DNA of 64,000 bases, taken from NCBI GenBank assembly GCA_963575745.1, contig CAUYUJ010003958.1, positions 358,658 through 422,657 of the forward strand. The letters run 5' to 3'. The notes beneath the pieces were generated by a model that was given only the letters and a program-made list of their open reading frames with translations, was not told the DNA's origin and did not search any database. Shown here piece by piece: positions 30,222 through 41,125 of this stretch. Position numbers and translations under genes: made by a program. Numbering within the stretch: position 1 is the stretch's first letter; each line of letters starts with the position of its first letter. This DNA is from Prorocentrum cordatum. Lineage: Eukaryota > Sar > Dinophyceae > Prorocentrales > Prorocentraceae.

Positions 30222-30266
<45 letters not shown>

Positions 30267-30267
30267 T

Positions 30268-30308
<41 letters not shown>

Positions 30309-30311
30309 TGC
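30222..30311. repeat. (CAG)n microsatellite
   Basis: About 28 CAG triplets with two CTG interruptions (about 30265 and 30307). In frame it reads polyGln, polyAla or polySer. Confidence 0.95.
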
Positions 30312-30519
30312 CGAGAGGAGGAGCGGATCCAGGCCCCCCCGGCATCGGCGCCGCCCCGCTGCCGCCCGCCGCCGCCGGCGGCCACGCGCACGCCCCGCAC
30401 GCTGCGGGCCCCGCCGCGCGCGCTGGGGGGTCGTGGGCTTGCCTTGCCCAGCTGCCGCGGCTGCCTCTCCCGCGCGGGCCTGCGCGGGGCGAGGAGTTGG
30501 AGGAGGCGGAGGAGATGGG

Positions 30520-30858
30520 GAGGAGCAAAGGGAGGAGGAGGAGGAGGAGGAGGAGGAGGAGGAGGAGGAGGAGGAGGAGGAGGGGGAGGAGGAGGAGGAG
30601 GAGGAGGAGGAGGGAGGAGGAGGAGGAGGAGGAGGAGGAGGAGGCGGAAGAGGCTGAGGAGGAAGAGGCGGAGGAGGAGGAGGCGGAGGCGAAGGCGGAG
30701 GCGGAGGAGGGGGAGGAGCCAAGGGAGGAGGAGGAGGAGGAGGAGGTGGAGGAGGAGGAGGAGGAGCAGAGGCAGGAGGAGGAGGAGGAGGAGGACTACT
30801 ACGGAAGAGGAAGAAGAGGAGGAGGAGGAGGAAGAGGAGGAGGAGGAGGAGGCCGCCA
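30520..30858. repeat. (GGA)n microsatellite with GCG variants
   Basis: About 340 bp of GGA with GGC/GAG variants. No gene. Confidence 0.95.
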
Positions 30859-30904
30859 CGGGTGGGGGGAAGAGCAACTTTCGAAGGTCACCCGTCGGTA
30901 AGTA

Positions 30905-30982
30905 GGTATCTCTGGACTCCCATATCCCAATCTACTTCTAGCGCATTCTATTTCAAGAACCGATGTGCTTTTGCCGGCTTTT
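30905..30982 (+). repeat. ~78-bp dispersed segment, copy 1
   Basis: GGTATCTCTGGACTCCCATA, TCCCAATCTACTTCTAGCGC, then CCGATGTGCTTTTGCCGG. The partner is at 56374-56451. Confidence 0.8.
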
Positions 30983-31411
30983 GTGATTCTCCGGGAGGGC
31001 CCAGACCCACCCTACTTCATCCGCCTTCTTTTTTCAGGTTTTTTTCCCTACCTCTTCCGACCGACGTGTACCCTTGCATCCCTGCCTCTTCGGCCCATCC
31101 ATGGTAGTTTTCGTTGGCCAGCCCCACTCGAAAAACGCCAACGTAGTCTTCCTCCCAAGTCCCCTGCATCCTCACTGCGCATCCTTCCTATATGGGTTGA
31201 CCGTAGCGGGCGAAGAGCGGTATATAGAGCGAGGTGTTCCACTATCGGGGGCACTTGTCCCAGGGCGGCTGGAGAGTTGACACGCCGACTTGCCGCCGCC
31301 CCAGGACAGCCGCCCCAGGACGACCGCCCCCGACGGCGGGAAAGGTTATCTTATGCTGTTCTTCGCCCGCAGCACGAGGGGGCGACGGAGACGGAGGATG
31401 AGGAGTTGCCG
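30983..31411. other. Unassigned segment
   Basis: No gene recognised; ORFs overlap on both strands. Two GACCGCC/GACAGCC repeats lie near 31300-31330. Confidence 0.35.
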
Positions 31412-31580
31412 GACAGGGCTAGGACGAGGATAGATCAGTTCCAGAGCGTTTCAGAACGCTCTCAGAGCGTTCCGGAACGCTCTGAGAAGGCCGCGGCGCC
31501 CGATACATCTTCCAGAGCCGTCAGATCTCTGAGATTCTCGATTTCTCCTCACCCGAATATATCCTCGTCCTGGCTTCGTC
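31412..31580. mobile_element. MITE family M, copy A (169 bp)
   Basis: The left end GACAGGGCTAGGACGAGGAT (plus A; 31412-31432) and the right end (31560-31580, TATCCTCGTCCTGGCTTCG plus TC) are near-complementary over 21 bp. Inside lie AGAGCGTTC/GAACGCTCT palindromes, CCGCGGCGCCCG and CAGATCTCTGAGATTCT. Non-coding. No clear target duplication. Confidence 0.8.
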
Positions 31581-31614
31581 TTCAGGTGCACCCTGCTCGG
31601 CCCGGCCTGCTCGT

Positions 31615-31740
31615 CGCGTTCCAGAGGGGGTCTCGCCTTCTGTGCGCCCGCTGCCTCGGCGGAGGGCCGCTGAGGCAAAACGGCGGCGTGTCCGCCGGCG
31701 GGTCCGCCAGCGGAAGTCGGCCGGGCGTTGCGCCATGGGT
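31615..31740 (+). repeat. Dispersed repeat family B, weak partial copy
   Basis: GCGTTCCAGAGGGGGTCTCG, then several GGCGG and CAGCGGAAG motifs. It starts 34 bp after MITE copy A. Confidence 0.45.
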
Positions 31741-32088
31741 GGCGCTAAGTTGACTGGGGTCGACTGCACGCAAGAGTGACCCTTCGCCACAGTGACCTGA
31801 GGCGCGCGCCCACTGGAGCCCCCCGATCGCCGAGTGCGGCACGATAGTAGTGTCTTGTGCGCTTGTGTTTGGTCCCCCCGCGGCCCTCAGCCAGCCGCGC
31901 ACCAGAGGTCACTCTTACCCAGAGTCACTCTTGCGTGTAGCGGACTGAGGGGGCGAAGAAAGGTGTATGTTTTGTGGGCCTCTTGGGGCCAAAAAGATGC
32001 AGGGAAGGTACACGTTTCTCCCCCCACCGCCCCCTCGATCGCCCCCCCCTCACCTTAAAGCAACACCCAGAAGGGCGGGAGCAAAAGC

Positions 32089-32218
32089 TGGCGGAAGTTA
32101 CGCAGATGCGTGGGGAAAGCGTATCATGGGGCTCTTTTTCCTCCAACGCAGCTCGAACAAAAGGGCTTGCGTGCATGTCATGACTTGATGGCGTCCGAAT
32201 CACTCAAGATCCCGAGCA
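32089..32218 (-). repeat. Copia 3' LTR
   Basis: 130 bp, TGGCGGAAGTTACGCAGATG to AAGATCCCGAGCA in + orientation. Matches the LTR at 37948-38077 with about nine substitutions and no gaps. Confidence 0.9.
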
Positions 32219-32718
32219 CGCCGCCTGGCCGAGCGGGGGCTGGGTGGTGAGCCCGTCCCTCCTCGGACACCCCTCGGGGTCACCACTCCCTCCAGGTCCA
32301 CAGAAAGTGAAACTAAAACCCGCAGTGCCTCGACGCATAACCGCGGAGGTCTAGACTCGCGCCCATGGCGCAACTAAACAGTACACAGCTCAAGGCCGTA
32401 CTCGGACCACACCCCCTGTTCTCTCGGTCCCAAAGGCTGGAAACGGGGGCTGGTCGTCCACCAGGTATACTTGACCTGGCTCTGGGTGGCAACCGTCCTT
32501 CTGCGGTCGCCCTTCTTAGTCTTGATCTTTACTGCTGGCTCACTCGGCCCCTCGATCGGAGCTCGATGTGGCCTCCCGCCGTCGCCACCGCGCGGCAGGG
32601 CATCGGCGTGGCACCAGCTCGGCCTCACACACGGACAGAACCAGCAAATGAAGGAACACCCTAGCAAAGCGAGCAGGAGCCCTAGGCTCACGCCCGCCAT
32701 CAGCACAGTCAGGCTCAC
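32219..32718 (-). other. Copia 3' internal non-coding region
   Basis: Lies between the polyprotein stop and the 3' LTR. I see no convincing polypurine tract beside the LTR. ORFs here are short. Confidence 0.5.
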
Positions 32719-35568
32719 CTAGTAGCCCTCAGTCGCGACTCCTGGCATGGCCACTGGAGTCAGCGCACTCTCGTCCACCTCCTGCGGCGCCTCGCACAGC
32801 TCGGTCGAGCTCCCCTGCACCGCTGTGGGGAGTGACGCGGCCACTGCAAGTAACACCTTCAGCAGGTTCGACTGGGCCTGGAAATCGGTCGGCATGGCCC
32901 CGATTCCACCAACCCTCGAGGTCCCTGGCACGGGCATTTCCTTCAACCCGCAGCTCTCGCGGAGCCACTCGAGGCGTGTCCTCGGCAACACTTTTGTGCC
33001 GAGGTCCGCCAGGTTGTCGTCACCAGCTACAGGCTCGATAGTGATGACCTTCTTGGCCACCAACTGCTGGATCCAGAGCGTCTTGGTGGCAAGGTGCTTG
33101 ATCCGCCCAGTGCCCTGACGCCTAGCCAGCGCTCTCGCACTCGAGCTGTCACATCGCCAGCTCATGCGCACGCTGTAGCCCATGAACGTGAAGAGCGCCT
33201 TCAGCCCAAGTCCTTCGCTGAGACCTCGAGCTCCAGCGTGCCACTCGGCTTCGCAGCTGCTAAGGGACTGCGCGTCTTGACGACAGCTGATCCCGAGCAT
33301 TGGACACCCACGCTCGGTGATGTGCGCGCTGGTCTGGCTCTTCCGCTCCTTCGTGTCGCCCGCCCAGCCGGAGTCTGTCCACGCGACCAGGTCGACGATG
33401 TCCCGCGGCGTGGTGGGCTTGGCCATCCTCGTGCCCAGGTCCCTCGTGCCCTTTAGGTACCTCGCCAGCCTCTTGAGGGCTCGCATGTCCGCCTCACGGG
33501 GCGATGAGATGCACGAGGTCAGGTAGTTGATGTCGAACTGAGCATATTCGCGGTCATGCAGGTAGAACAGCAGGCACATGGCCACGCTCCTGAACAGCTT
33601 AGCCTCGTCTGGGCTGAGGTCGGGCGCGTCATCCCTGCCCGCCCTGCGCGCCTCCACCCCTGGGGTGGCGCACGGGTTGCCCTCCTCGAGGCCTAGCGCC
33701 TCCAGTGCCTTTGTGAGGTACTTCTCGTTGGGCTGAATGTAGGTCGCGTCGGCCTCTCGCACGCGCCGCCTCTTGAGAAACTCGCAGTCGGCACCGTCGC
33801 CCTGTAGGCCTGACCACTTCACCTTGATGTCACGGCCCAGGTCCAGCACGAAGTCGGACCCTGCGACTCCAGGCGCTGTGCCGTACATGTCGTCCATGTG
33901 CAGCTCCACCAGACATGGGAGCTCGGCATGCCAGGAGAACTGGGGCGCGGCTGGCGACCGCTCGAAACCCCTGGCCATGAGCTGCTCCGCTTCGAACTCG
34001 ACCCAGTGCTTCCCTTCAGCATGCCGTCCTGGCAACTGCTTCGCGAGCTGCCAAACGTAGTCCTCAGTGTCGCCCTTCGCGCGGCACTCTTCCAGGATTT
34101 CGGGTGGGCACTCGACCCACGCGTCCTCCTCCTCGGGGACATGGTAGTACGCGTCCTCCGCGTCAGCGGTGAAGGTGGGCCATCCGTGCTTCAAAGCCAC
34201 GTCGTCCACCACTCGGCTGTCGGCCATGCTGCTCCCTGGCGCGAAGAGGTCGTCGCGGTACTCCTGCCACTTGAACTCTCGCGCGACGTACCTTGACTTA
34301 GCGATCCTGCATCCGAGGTTCGCGTCCCACTTGTAGACATGGTCCCAGCGGGCGCTGATCCTCTTGCCGGCGGCCTCGCTCCGTTTGACGAGCTTGCCCA
34401 CCCCGTGCTGCTTCAGGCCGTCGAGGGCCCGTTTGGTGGAAGCCTCGATCAACTGCGAGTCCGACGCATCGTGGGGATCAGGGACGTCCATGTCCCTGAG
34501 GATCTGCAGGGAGTCAGGCCGAACGTCATCACAGTAGTCAGCTGCTACTCCGCTAACTCGGGACCTCGCAAGAGTGCCTCGGTTGTCACCCTCCTCCGCG
34601 GGTCGCTTCGGCGATCGACCTATCGGGGGCGCCAGCGGAGGTGCACTCGCTGGTGCAGCGGCCCTCGGCGTCATGGGGGTGTCGTCCCCAGCGCCGCCTC
34701 CAGCCGACTTCTGTGTCGCTGGCTCCGCCTGCCTGTCCCTAGCGGGCGCCCCGGCGTCGCCCGACGCATCGGCCGAGGGCGCCGCCATGGGCGCGCCCGT
34801 CTGGGATGCTGGCCCGCCGCCATGGGCGGCCCCAGTGGACTGGGCAGCAGTGTTCGGGCCTGGCGGTGCCTCAGCTGCCTCTTGCGCCGCCAGGTCGGCG
34901 TCCGCAGCGGCCGGGGGGCGCAACGATCGGCTCGATCCCGCGTTCGGGGCCGTGCCCTGCCCTCGGCGTTGCCATGGCACGTGCGTGATCGCCGCCGCGG
35001 CGGTGCGGTTGAACCTCAGCTTTTCGGGCAGCCTCTTGACGGTCCTCGTCGTGACCAACTCACCCGTCTCGAGAGCGCATATGTGCTCGTCGGTGTCGTA
35101 GCCCTTCCCTAGCCAGACCGCCCTCGCGAAGCCTATGTCACCCTTGTGGTACACCTTGCCTCTCGCCCTGCGATTCTCGCCCCTGGGTAGGCGCGCCAGG
35201 ACGGACTCCCCTGGGGTGGCCATCTCCCCGGTATAGCAGTGGCCGTAGAGGTCCTCATGTGCTGTGCGACCGCTCGCCTTGATCCTCAGGTTGGTGCATA
35301 CCCAGCCCGCGTGACGCTGCAACCACTTGTACATGGCCGTGCCTGGTCGGTCCCTGGCCCCCAGTCGTGCCTCCAGCGCGCTCCTGCTCGTGCGGAACTG
35401 CGCCTCGATGGTGCCATTGGCATTATCGGAGGGGTTCGATTGGGAGCTGAACGCAGGTGCGGGTCTCACGACCACACGGTTGGGCAGCTCCGCCTCGACC
35501 TTGTTGACCAGGTCCATCATGACGTCCTCGCGGTCTGGTCTTAGGATGACCTTCTGATAGAAAAGGCC
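32719..35568 (-). pseudogene. Copia polyprotein, part 2: integrase C-terminus, RT, RNase H
   Basis: The part after the amber codon runs in the same frame to the stop at 32719. It opens with 16 codons (GLFYQKVILRPDREDV), then a Met-containing MMDLVNKVEAELPNR and SDNANGTIEAQFRTS, whose Glu would complete the integrase D-D-E set. A Pro/Ala-rich linker follows. The copia-type RT has RWDHVYKWDANLGC, the palm motif FTADAEDAYYHVPEEED (usually D-V-x-x-A-Y/F) and catalytic LVELHMDDMYG. RNase H shows VAWTDSGWAGDTKERKSQT, SCEAEWHAGARG and IKHLATKTLWIQQLV with the late VAGDDNLADLGTK. The last ~70 residues are unlike pol and contain a hydrophobic stretch (LLKVLLAVAASLPTAV). All catalytic residues look present. 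Confidence 0.88.
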
Positions 35569-37872
35569 CTAGATGAACGCCGCCGTGGCTGCCGCCGTGT
35601 AGGGGTCAGCGCTTCGGTCAGGCTTCGGGACGCCCCGCATGGCACCTGCGTCGGCATCCGCGACCACCAGTACCACTTCCTCGTCCTGTCTCTGGCCATC
35701 CTCGGCGCGGGGGCCCGCCTCCACGGCGTCGGCCGCCTCGCTCTTGAAGAATGCCAGGTCAAGCCCGATCACGGGGAGGCGTTCCACCTCCGCGTCTAGC
35801 AACTCGTGGGGCCTGTCACGCCCACGACCCATCTGACAGTGCTCACACCAGCGCCGCGGTGGGCAGTGCTGGTTCTCCTCGTGGCGCTGTCTCCCCTCTG
35901 GCGTCGGCTCGCAGACGTCGGGGAACGTGGTCGGTTCCGCCGCCTGTCCCGACTCCGCCTGACGCCCCATCTCCTCGCGCCTCAGCTCGCGGAAATCATC
36001 CGTCGCCGCCCTCACTTTGCGTCTGCCCTCGTACTCGACGAGCCGTGCCCAGCGCTGAGCCCTGGTCCCGTAGCACGGGCCGCAGATCTCCTTGCGGCGC
36101 CTCTGCATGGCGTCGACCCTCGAGCTCGGTCCAAGCCCCTCGAGGTATGACCGCCCCGGCGGCTGTGCCGCCGCGGGTGCCTCCTGACCCTGGGCGGGCG
36201 CCGCCGCCTCCTGCGCCCTGGGTGGCGCCGCAGCCTCCTGCGCCTGCGGTGGCGCAGCTCCTGCCCCTGGTGGTGCTGGGTCACGCGACCCTCGAGCTTC
36301 TGGGTGCGGCGGAGGACGCCCTCCTCGCGCCGTCCCCCACGGAGCCCCTGTGGCCCCAGCTGCGGCGACCCTGGCGGGGCAGGCTGCGAGCTTGGCGTCG
36401 TCCATCGCGTCGTGGATCTGCGCAGCGAAGTAGAACGTGCTGCCAGCTAGTTTCATGTCCGCCCGTTCGCCCGTCTTGAGGTTCGCGGCGTGCGGGCCAC
36501 CTTCTTCGAGGACAAACCTGAACTGCTTGCGTGCCAGCTTCCCGAGGCTGAGCACCGCGTCCTGAGGGGCGAGGTCGTTACTCACTCTGAGGTTCCCCAA
36601 GCATGGCTGGTGACCCTTCTCGCCACCGACGACAATCGGGATCCTACGGGGCCCCTCGGTGCGAAGCCTCCGGCCGCTCACCGTGGTGAGCTTGGGCGCA
36701 GTGGGGTCCCCCAGAACCGTCGGATGCTGTGCTCCGAACGCCTGGCCGCAGAGGTGCTCGTCGCTGCCACTGTCTGCGAGGATGAGCCCTCTGCGCTCCT
36801 CCCTGCGGCAGCCTCCGACCGAGCTCGTGACTCCAAAGACCCAACCGACCTCGTCGCCGTCGGAGCCCGCGGCCACCGCGCTCACAGTCCTTTGGCCCTC
36901 AGCGCCTGCAGGGGCCTGCTGGACTGCGGCCGCCTTCGGGGGCGCTGCTGACGGTGCCCGTGGCTTGCCAGCCGCCTTGTGCCAGCAGTCTTTCTCCTTG
37001 TGCCCTTGCTTCTGGCACCAGTTGCAGGTTCCCTCGAACTTGGCGGGGAACCTGCCATTGAGCTTGTCATTCTTGATTCCCTTCGTGCTGCCTTTGCCGC
37101 CCTTGTCGCCCTTGCCGCCCATCTTGTCACCCTTGCCGCCTCTCGACTTGGCGCCCTTGCGCTTGGGCCAAGGCTGTTGCGGCAGGGCATGGCCCGAGAT
37201 CGCACCGATCTCCATCGACGCCACGCTTTGGTCCACCGTGCCGCTAGCTGCGAAGACCTGTTCAGACGCCATCCACTCTCTCAGGTGGGTCCTCAGCGCC
37301 ACGTGCGAGACCTTGGCGGCCGTCGGAGCGTTGCGTAGCACGGTCTTGTACTGCTCGGGGCTATGGACGAGCAGCGTGGCGATGCGAAACTCATCGCCGA
37401 AGTCCTTCCCCGCCTGCATGACGTACCTCGCCACGTCGTTGTCCCAGTCAACGAGCTGATCAGCGAACGGCTTCTGGTCATCCCACCTGGGGTTGAGCAG
37501 GCCGCTGAGCATGGTCGCGAACCTGTTGCCCACCCCAGGCTCGTACTCGTTCTTGATCGCCCGCCAGGCAACGAAACCCTCGTGCCTGCCCGCAAGCGTG
37601 ACCATCGCCAGCGCCTTGCGCTGCGTCTTGGTGATCAGCATCGCATGCAGCAGCCTGCTCGTCGCTGCCGCGCGCTCGCCCATGCTGACGTTGTCCACCG
37701 CGAGCGCTGGCTGGGCCTCAACGTTGTCGCTGAGGTCATCCCAGCCCATCAACGCGAAGAACGCGTGGGCCTTGATGGACCAGCTGGGCCAGTCCTCATC
37801 GCTGCCACTGAACTCTGGCAGCTTGATGTCGCCTCTGCAATCCACCAGCTGCTCTCTGGGCGCCGCTGCCAT
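35569..37872 (-). pseudogene. Copia polyprotein, part 1: Gag, protease, integrase N-terminus
   Basis: The 767-codon frame starts at ATG 37872, just inside the 5' LTR and PBS. Gag (residues ~1-250) contains KLPEFSGSDEDWPSWSIKAH and LNPRWDDQKPFADQLVDWD. A Lys/Gly-rich basic region leads to the zinc knuckle CNWCQKQGHKEKDC (CX2CX4HX4C). Protease has LILADSGSDEHLCG, with the aspartate in the DSG triad. The pre-integrase zinc motif reads HCPPRRWCEHCQMGRGRD, and the integrase core opens with RLPVIGLDLAFFKS. The frame ends at the amber TAG (35569-35571, CTA on +), but reading continues in the same frame for another 949 codons. The amber falls where Trp is common in the family. Either an inactivating mutation or a read-through site. 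Confidence 0.88.
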
Positions 37873-37933
37873 GGGCAGCGCACGTCCTCAGTCTTGCCGT
37901 GGATCTGATCTGCGTAGTTCACCGCAGAACCAC

Positions 37934-37947
37934 GCTCCGCGCTACCA
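37934..37947 (-). promoter_or_regulatory. Copia primer-binding site, likely initiator tRNA-Met
   Basis: On minus, TGGTAGCGCGGAGC follows the 5' LTR with no gap. TGGT plus AGCGCGG is what a CCA-tailed initiator tRNA with an AGCGCGG acceptor stem would bind; the yeast initiator begins AGCGCCG. Copia elements commonly use this tRNA. Confidence 0.75.
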
Positions 37948-38077
37948 TGGCGGAAGTTACGCGGATGCGTGGGGAGAGCGTATCTTGGGGCTCTTTTTCA
38001 TCCAACGCAGCTCGAACAAAAGGGCCTGCGGGCATGCCATGAATTGATGGCGTCCGAATCACTCAAGATCCAGAGCA
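37948..38077 (-). repeat. Copia 5' LTR
   Basis: 130 bp, partner of 32089-32218. As the 5' LTR of a minus-strand element it should carry the promoter, but no TATA-like box is evident. Confidence 0.9.
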
Positions 38078-38220
38078 ACAGCGAGGCGCCAGCATTTTTG
38101 GATCCTGGGCTTCTATCGTCGGCCCGCGTGGCCTCCCGGCCAGTGGCAGCGGGGCTCCCCGGGCTTCGGGGGAGAACCACGACGCAGGTCCCACCCTTCA
38201 GCCACGCGCGCAAGGGCGTG

Positions 38221-38395
38221 TAGAGGAGGGGTGAAGCCTCTTAGAAGCACCCCTGCTTCTTAGAAGGCGCGGGTTGCATTTGTTAATGTAGTGGAAGGCG
38301 CGGGCCTTATCTATAGATGTAGGGCTGGCGCCTTCTGAGGAGCAGCCTCCTTCTAAGTAGCCTTCCCCTCTCCCCCTACCCCCCTTTGTGCGCGC
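38221..38395. repeat. Foldback element F, copy 2
   Basis: The left end (GAGGAGGGGTGAAGCCTC then TTAGAAG) and the right end (CTTCTAAGTAGCCTTCCCC then TCTCC) are imperfect inverted repeats of about 28 bp. It shares GAAGCACCCCTGCT and the CTACCC...GTGCGC end with the element at 24103. Confidence 0.65.
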
Positions 38396-38399
38396 CGCC

Positions 38400-39212
38400 A
38401 AGTCTCCTTCCATGCTCCCCAGGTCTCGGAGGAGAACAGCCACAGAGCCCCGCCATACAGGTCCGCTTCCTCAGGGCTCGGAGGAAGAAGCGGCCTTACG
38501 GTCAAGACGGTGAAATAGGGACCACGTTGGGCTCAGGAGGGCCTCTGATTCACGGGCCGTTCTTTAGATATAGGTCGGGAAACCGGTTCGCGGCCGAGGC
38601 TCGCCGTGGCCAAAAATGCACCTTCTCTCCTCATCATACTGCGTTCCGTATGGCGCGATGACCGTCGAGGTGCCTCGACCCTTCGAACCTCCATTCTCGA
38701 CCCTGCATCCTCGACCCCTCGAACCTCGATCCGTCGAACCTCCACCCTCGAGCCTCGACCCCTGCGAGCGTCGAGGCTCGAGGATGGAGGCCCAGCGCCG
38801 ACCCAAGACATCCGCGCGGAGCTCCAACAGCTCAGGCTGCTGGCACTGCCCCCTCCGCTGAGACGGGAGGGGAGGCGGCGGTTCGAAGCGCACAGGCTGC
38901 TCGGCTCCCAGGGTCGCGCAGCGCCCCGCGCCCCTGTGCCCGTTCGAGGCCCCGCGGGCCCCGCCGGCCGCGCCCCGCCCGCTCCTTCCGCGGGCGCCCC
39001 GCCGCGCAGGGACACGCCGGCAGGTTCGCGCCGCGCTGGCGTGACGCGGCGGCTCCAGCCGTGCACGAGGCAACTTCAGAGAGGGCCCTCCTGGGATCGG
39101 CGGCGAGCGAGAGGGGGAGGAGGGAAAAGGAGGGGAGAAGGCCTTCTCAGGATGTTCGGAGGTCCCCCGGCCTTCTGAGAAGTTTTCCGAGCCTTCCCCG
39201 AAGACACAGAAA
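38400..39212. other. Unassigned GC-rich segment
   Basis: Contains a run of CCTCGACCC/TCGAACC short repeats (38680-38790). No domain seen; no gene called. Confidence 0.4.
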
Positions 39213-39363
<151 letters not shown>

Positions 39364-40046
39364 CTCACGTCCCCCCTTGCCCGCCGCTGATTGGAGCCGA
39401 CTGGGGGCCTTCGGTGGCCCAGCACTGATGCCGGCCAGCACGAAGGGCGGCCAGTTTCGAGGTTCTGGGTTCGGGGAGGAGTCTGGCTTCTTGTTCGGCC
39501 TCGTAGGGGCCGTGTTGGGGCCCCAGGGCTGTCAAAGACGAGTCCCGGGTGAGCAAGTGCACCAGATGGACCCGGGGAGGGGTCCAGGGGACAGATTTCG
39601 AGCAGATTCGGTTTCACCCCCCCTTCGTGACCGATTCTCTCGGGGCCCGAAGCAGCCCAGATCCCCCGGCCGCCTCCAACTCCGAAGCTTTGCCGAGGCG
39701 GCTTGAGGCGACAAAGCCTCGGGAGCAACTTTCCTCTTGACGTTTCGAGGTGCGTTTCGCCTCCGATGGCCTCGCTGGAGGCCTCTTTGGGCGTCCCTTG
39801 AGATCTCCTGGGGCTACGCCTTCGGTGCATCTCGCCTTCGGTGTATCTCGCGTTCGGCGGAAGCCGGTGGAAGGCTGGCGGGACGAGAACGCCGGGTCTG
39901 CAGGCGGAAGGCGGCGGAAGCACAAGGGAGACGTCCACATTTTTGAGTTGAGGGCCCCCAGAGTCGGCCACACCTGCACCGATCCTGGCCACGCCTGTCC
40001 CGGGCCGAGGGCATCGGTGCACGAGCACGTGCCCTCCTGGTCAGAC
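39364..40046. other. Unassigned segment with small repeat pieces
   Basis: Includes a GACCCGGGGAGGGGTCC palindrome near 39570, matching one near 10550, and GGCGGAAG-rich text at 39855-39925 like family B. No gene. Confidence 0.4.
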
Positions 40047-40235
40047 CATATGAGGCGTTCCAGAAAGGGCCCCGCTTCGAGGATCGAGGGAGCTGCCATC
40101 TCTTCCTCGGCGGGATGCGGCGGGATGTCGGCGGAAGCGGGCGGAAGTAGAACGAGGGCGGCTCCGCTGGCGGAAGCTGGCGGAAGGCCAGCTGGAGCCG
40201 GCGGAAGCAAAAGCCGACCTCCCGAGAGATGACAA
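40047..40235 (+). repeat. Dispersed repeat family B, copy 3
   Basis: GAGGCGTTCCAGAAAGGG, CGAGGATCGAGGGAGCTGCC, repeated GGCGGAAG and CCGAGAGATGAC. Best match to the copies near 10 kb. Confidence 0.8.
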
Positions 40236-40247
40236 CAGCAGAGTTGG

Positions 40248-40331
40248 AGGAGGAGGAGGAGGAGATGGAGGAGGAGGAGGAGGAGGAGGAGGAGGAGGAG
40301 GAGGTGGAGGAGGAGGAGGAGGAGGAGGAGG
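40248..40331. repeat. (GGA)n microsatellite
   Basis: GGA triplets with a few GAT/GGT changes, directly after repeat family B. Confidence 0.95.
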
Positions 40332-40631
40332 ACGGGGCCAGGATTTCCAGAACCCGCCCTTGTGGTCCCGCAGGCACCGATCTCTGGGCCCAGGGTGGCC
40401 CCCTGCAGGGGCCCCTGCACGCGGGCGCTCCGTGGACACCCTGCGGAGCTGCGGGCCTCCCTGCGAGCTTCTGCGCCGCGCCGACGCGGCGGCGACCCCG
40501 GCGCAGGTGCTCGAGGCTGAACGCCGGCGGCGGCGCCAGATCGGCCGACGTCGAACGGTCCGCGCTGTCGGAGCGCCGCGGTCGCTCGAGGAAGAGGGGT
40601 CCTCGGACGAGGCAAGGAGAAGGAGCCGCAG

Positions 40632-40773
40632 AACGGGGCCAGGACGAGGATAGGTCCCTTCCAGAGCGTTCCAGAACGCTCTGAGAAGGCCGCGGCGCCC
40701 GAGATATCCTCCAGAACCGCCAGATCTCTGAGATTCTATCCTCACCCAGAATTATCTTCGTCCTGGCTTCGTC
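40632..40773. mobile_element. MITE family M, copy B (142 bp)
   Basis: Ends AACGGGGCCAGGACGAGGAT... (40632-40652) and TATCTTCGTCCTGGCTTCG... (40753-40773), with the internal AGAGCGTTCCAGAACGCTCT palindrome and CCGCGGCGCCCGAGA as in copy A. About 27 bp shorter than copy A, mainly because one palindrome half-unit is missing. Confidence 0.8.
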
Positions 40774-40924
40774 TTAGATCCGCGCTGTGTCGGAGGGCAG
40801 CGCCGACGTCGTCGCGACGTGGATCTGGCGGAGGCGGCCGGGCACGCCATGCCAGAGTTGCCGAGGCTCCCCGAGATGATTCGGTCCCTCAGCGCGTGCG
40901 AGGGCGCCTTGGAGGAACGTCTGA

Positions 40925-41044
40925 GGTCGACGACGACGGCGGCGACAACGGCGATGACGACGGCGACGACGGCGACGACGACGGCGACGACGACGTTGAC
41001 AACGACGACGACGACGATGGCGGCGGCGACGACGGCGACGACGG

Positions 41045-41088
<44 letters not shown>

Positions 41089-41120
41089 ATGGCGACGACG
41101 ACGGCGACGACGACGGCAAC
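40925..41120. repeat. (GAC/GGC)n imperfect triplet repeat
   Basis: GACGACGGC-type triplets over about 195 bp, giving Asp/Gly or Thr/Ala runs. Confidence 0.95.
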
Positions 41121-41125
41121 AGCGG

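Larger units (their letters stand above)
32089..38077 (-). mobile_element. Ty1/copia-type LTR retrotransposon, nearly intact
   Basis: A 5,989-bp element on minus. It has 130-bp LTRs at both ends (TG...CA), a primer-binding site next to the 5' LTR, and one polyprotein frame with Gag, zinc knuckle, protease, integrase, RT and RNase H in copia order. Candidate 5-bp target duplications AAAGC/ACAGC flank it with one mismatch. By eye the LTRs differ at 9 of 130 positions, so the insertion is not recent. The only coding break I see is one amber codon in the integrase. Confidence 0.9.

Noticed and set aside
29147-30877. 576-codon minus ORF
   Set aside because: PolyPro/His/Thr/Leu from GGT, CAG and GGA tracts; the end overlaps LINE-3 in antisense.
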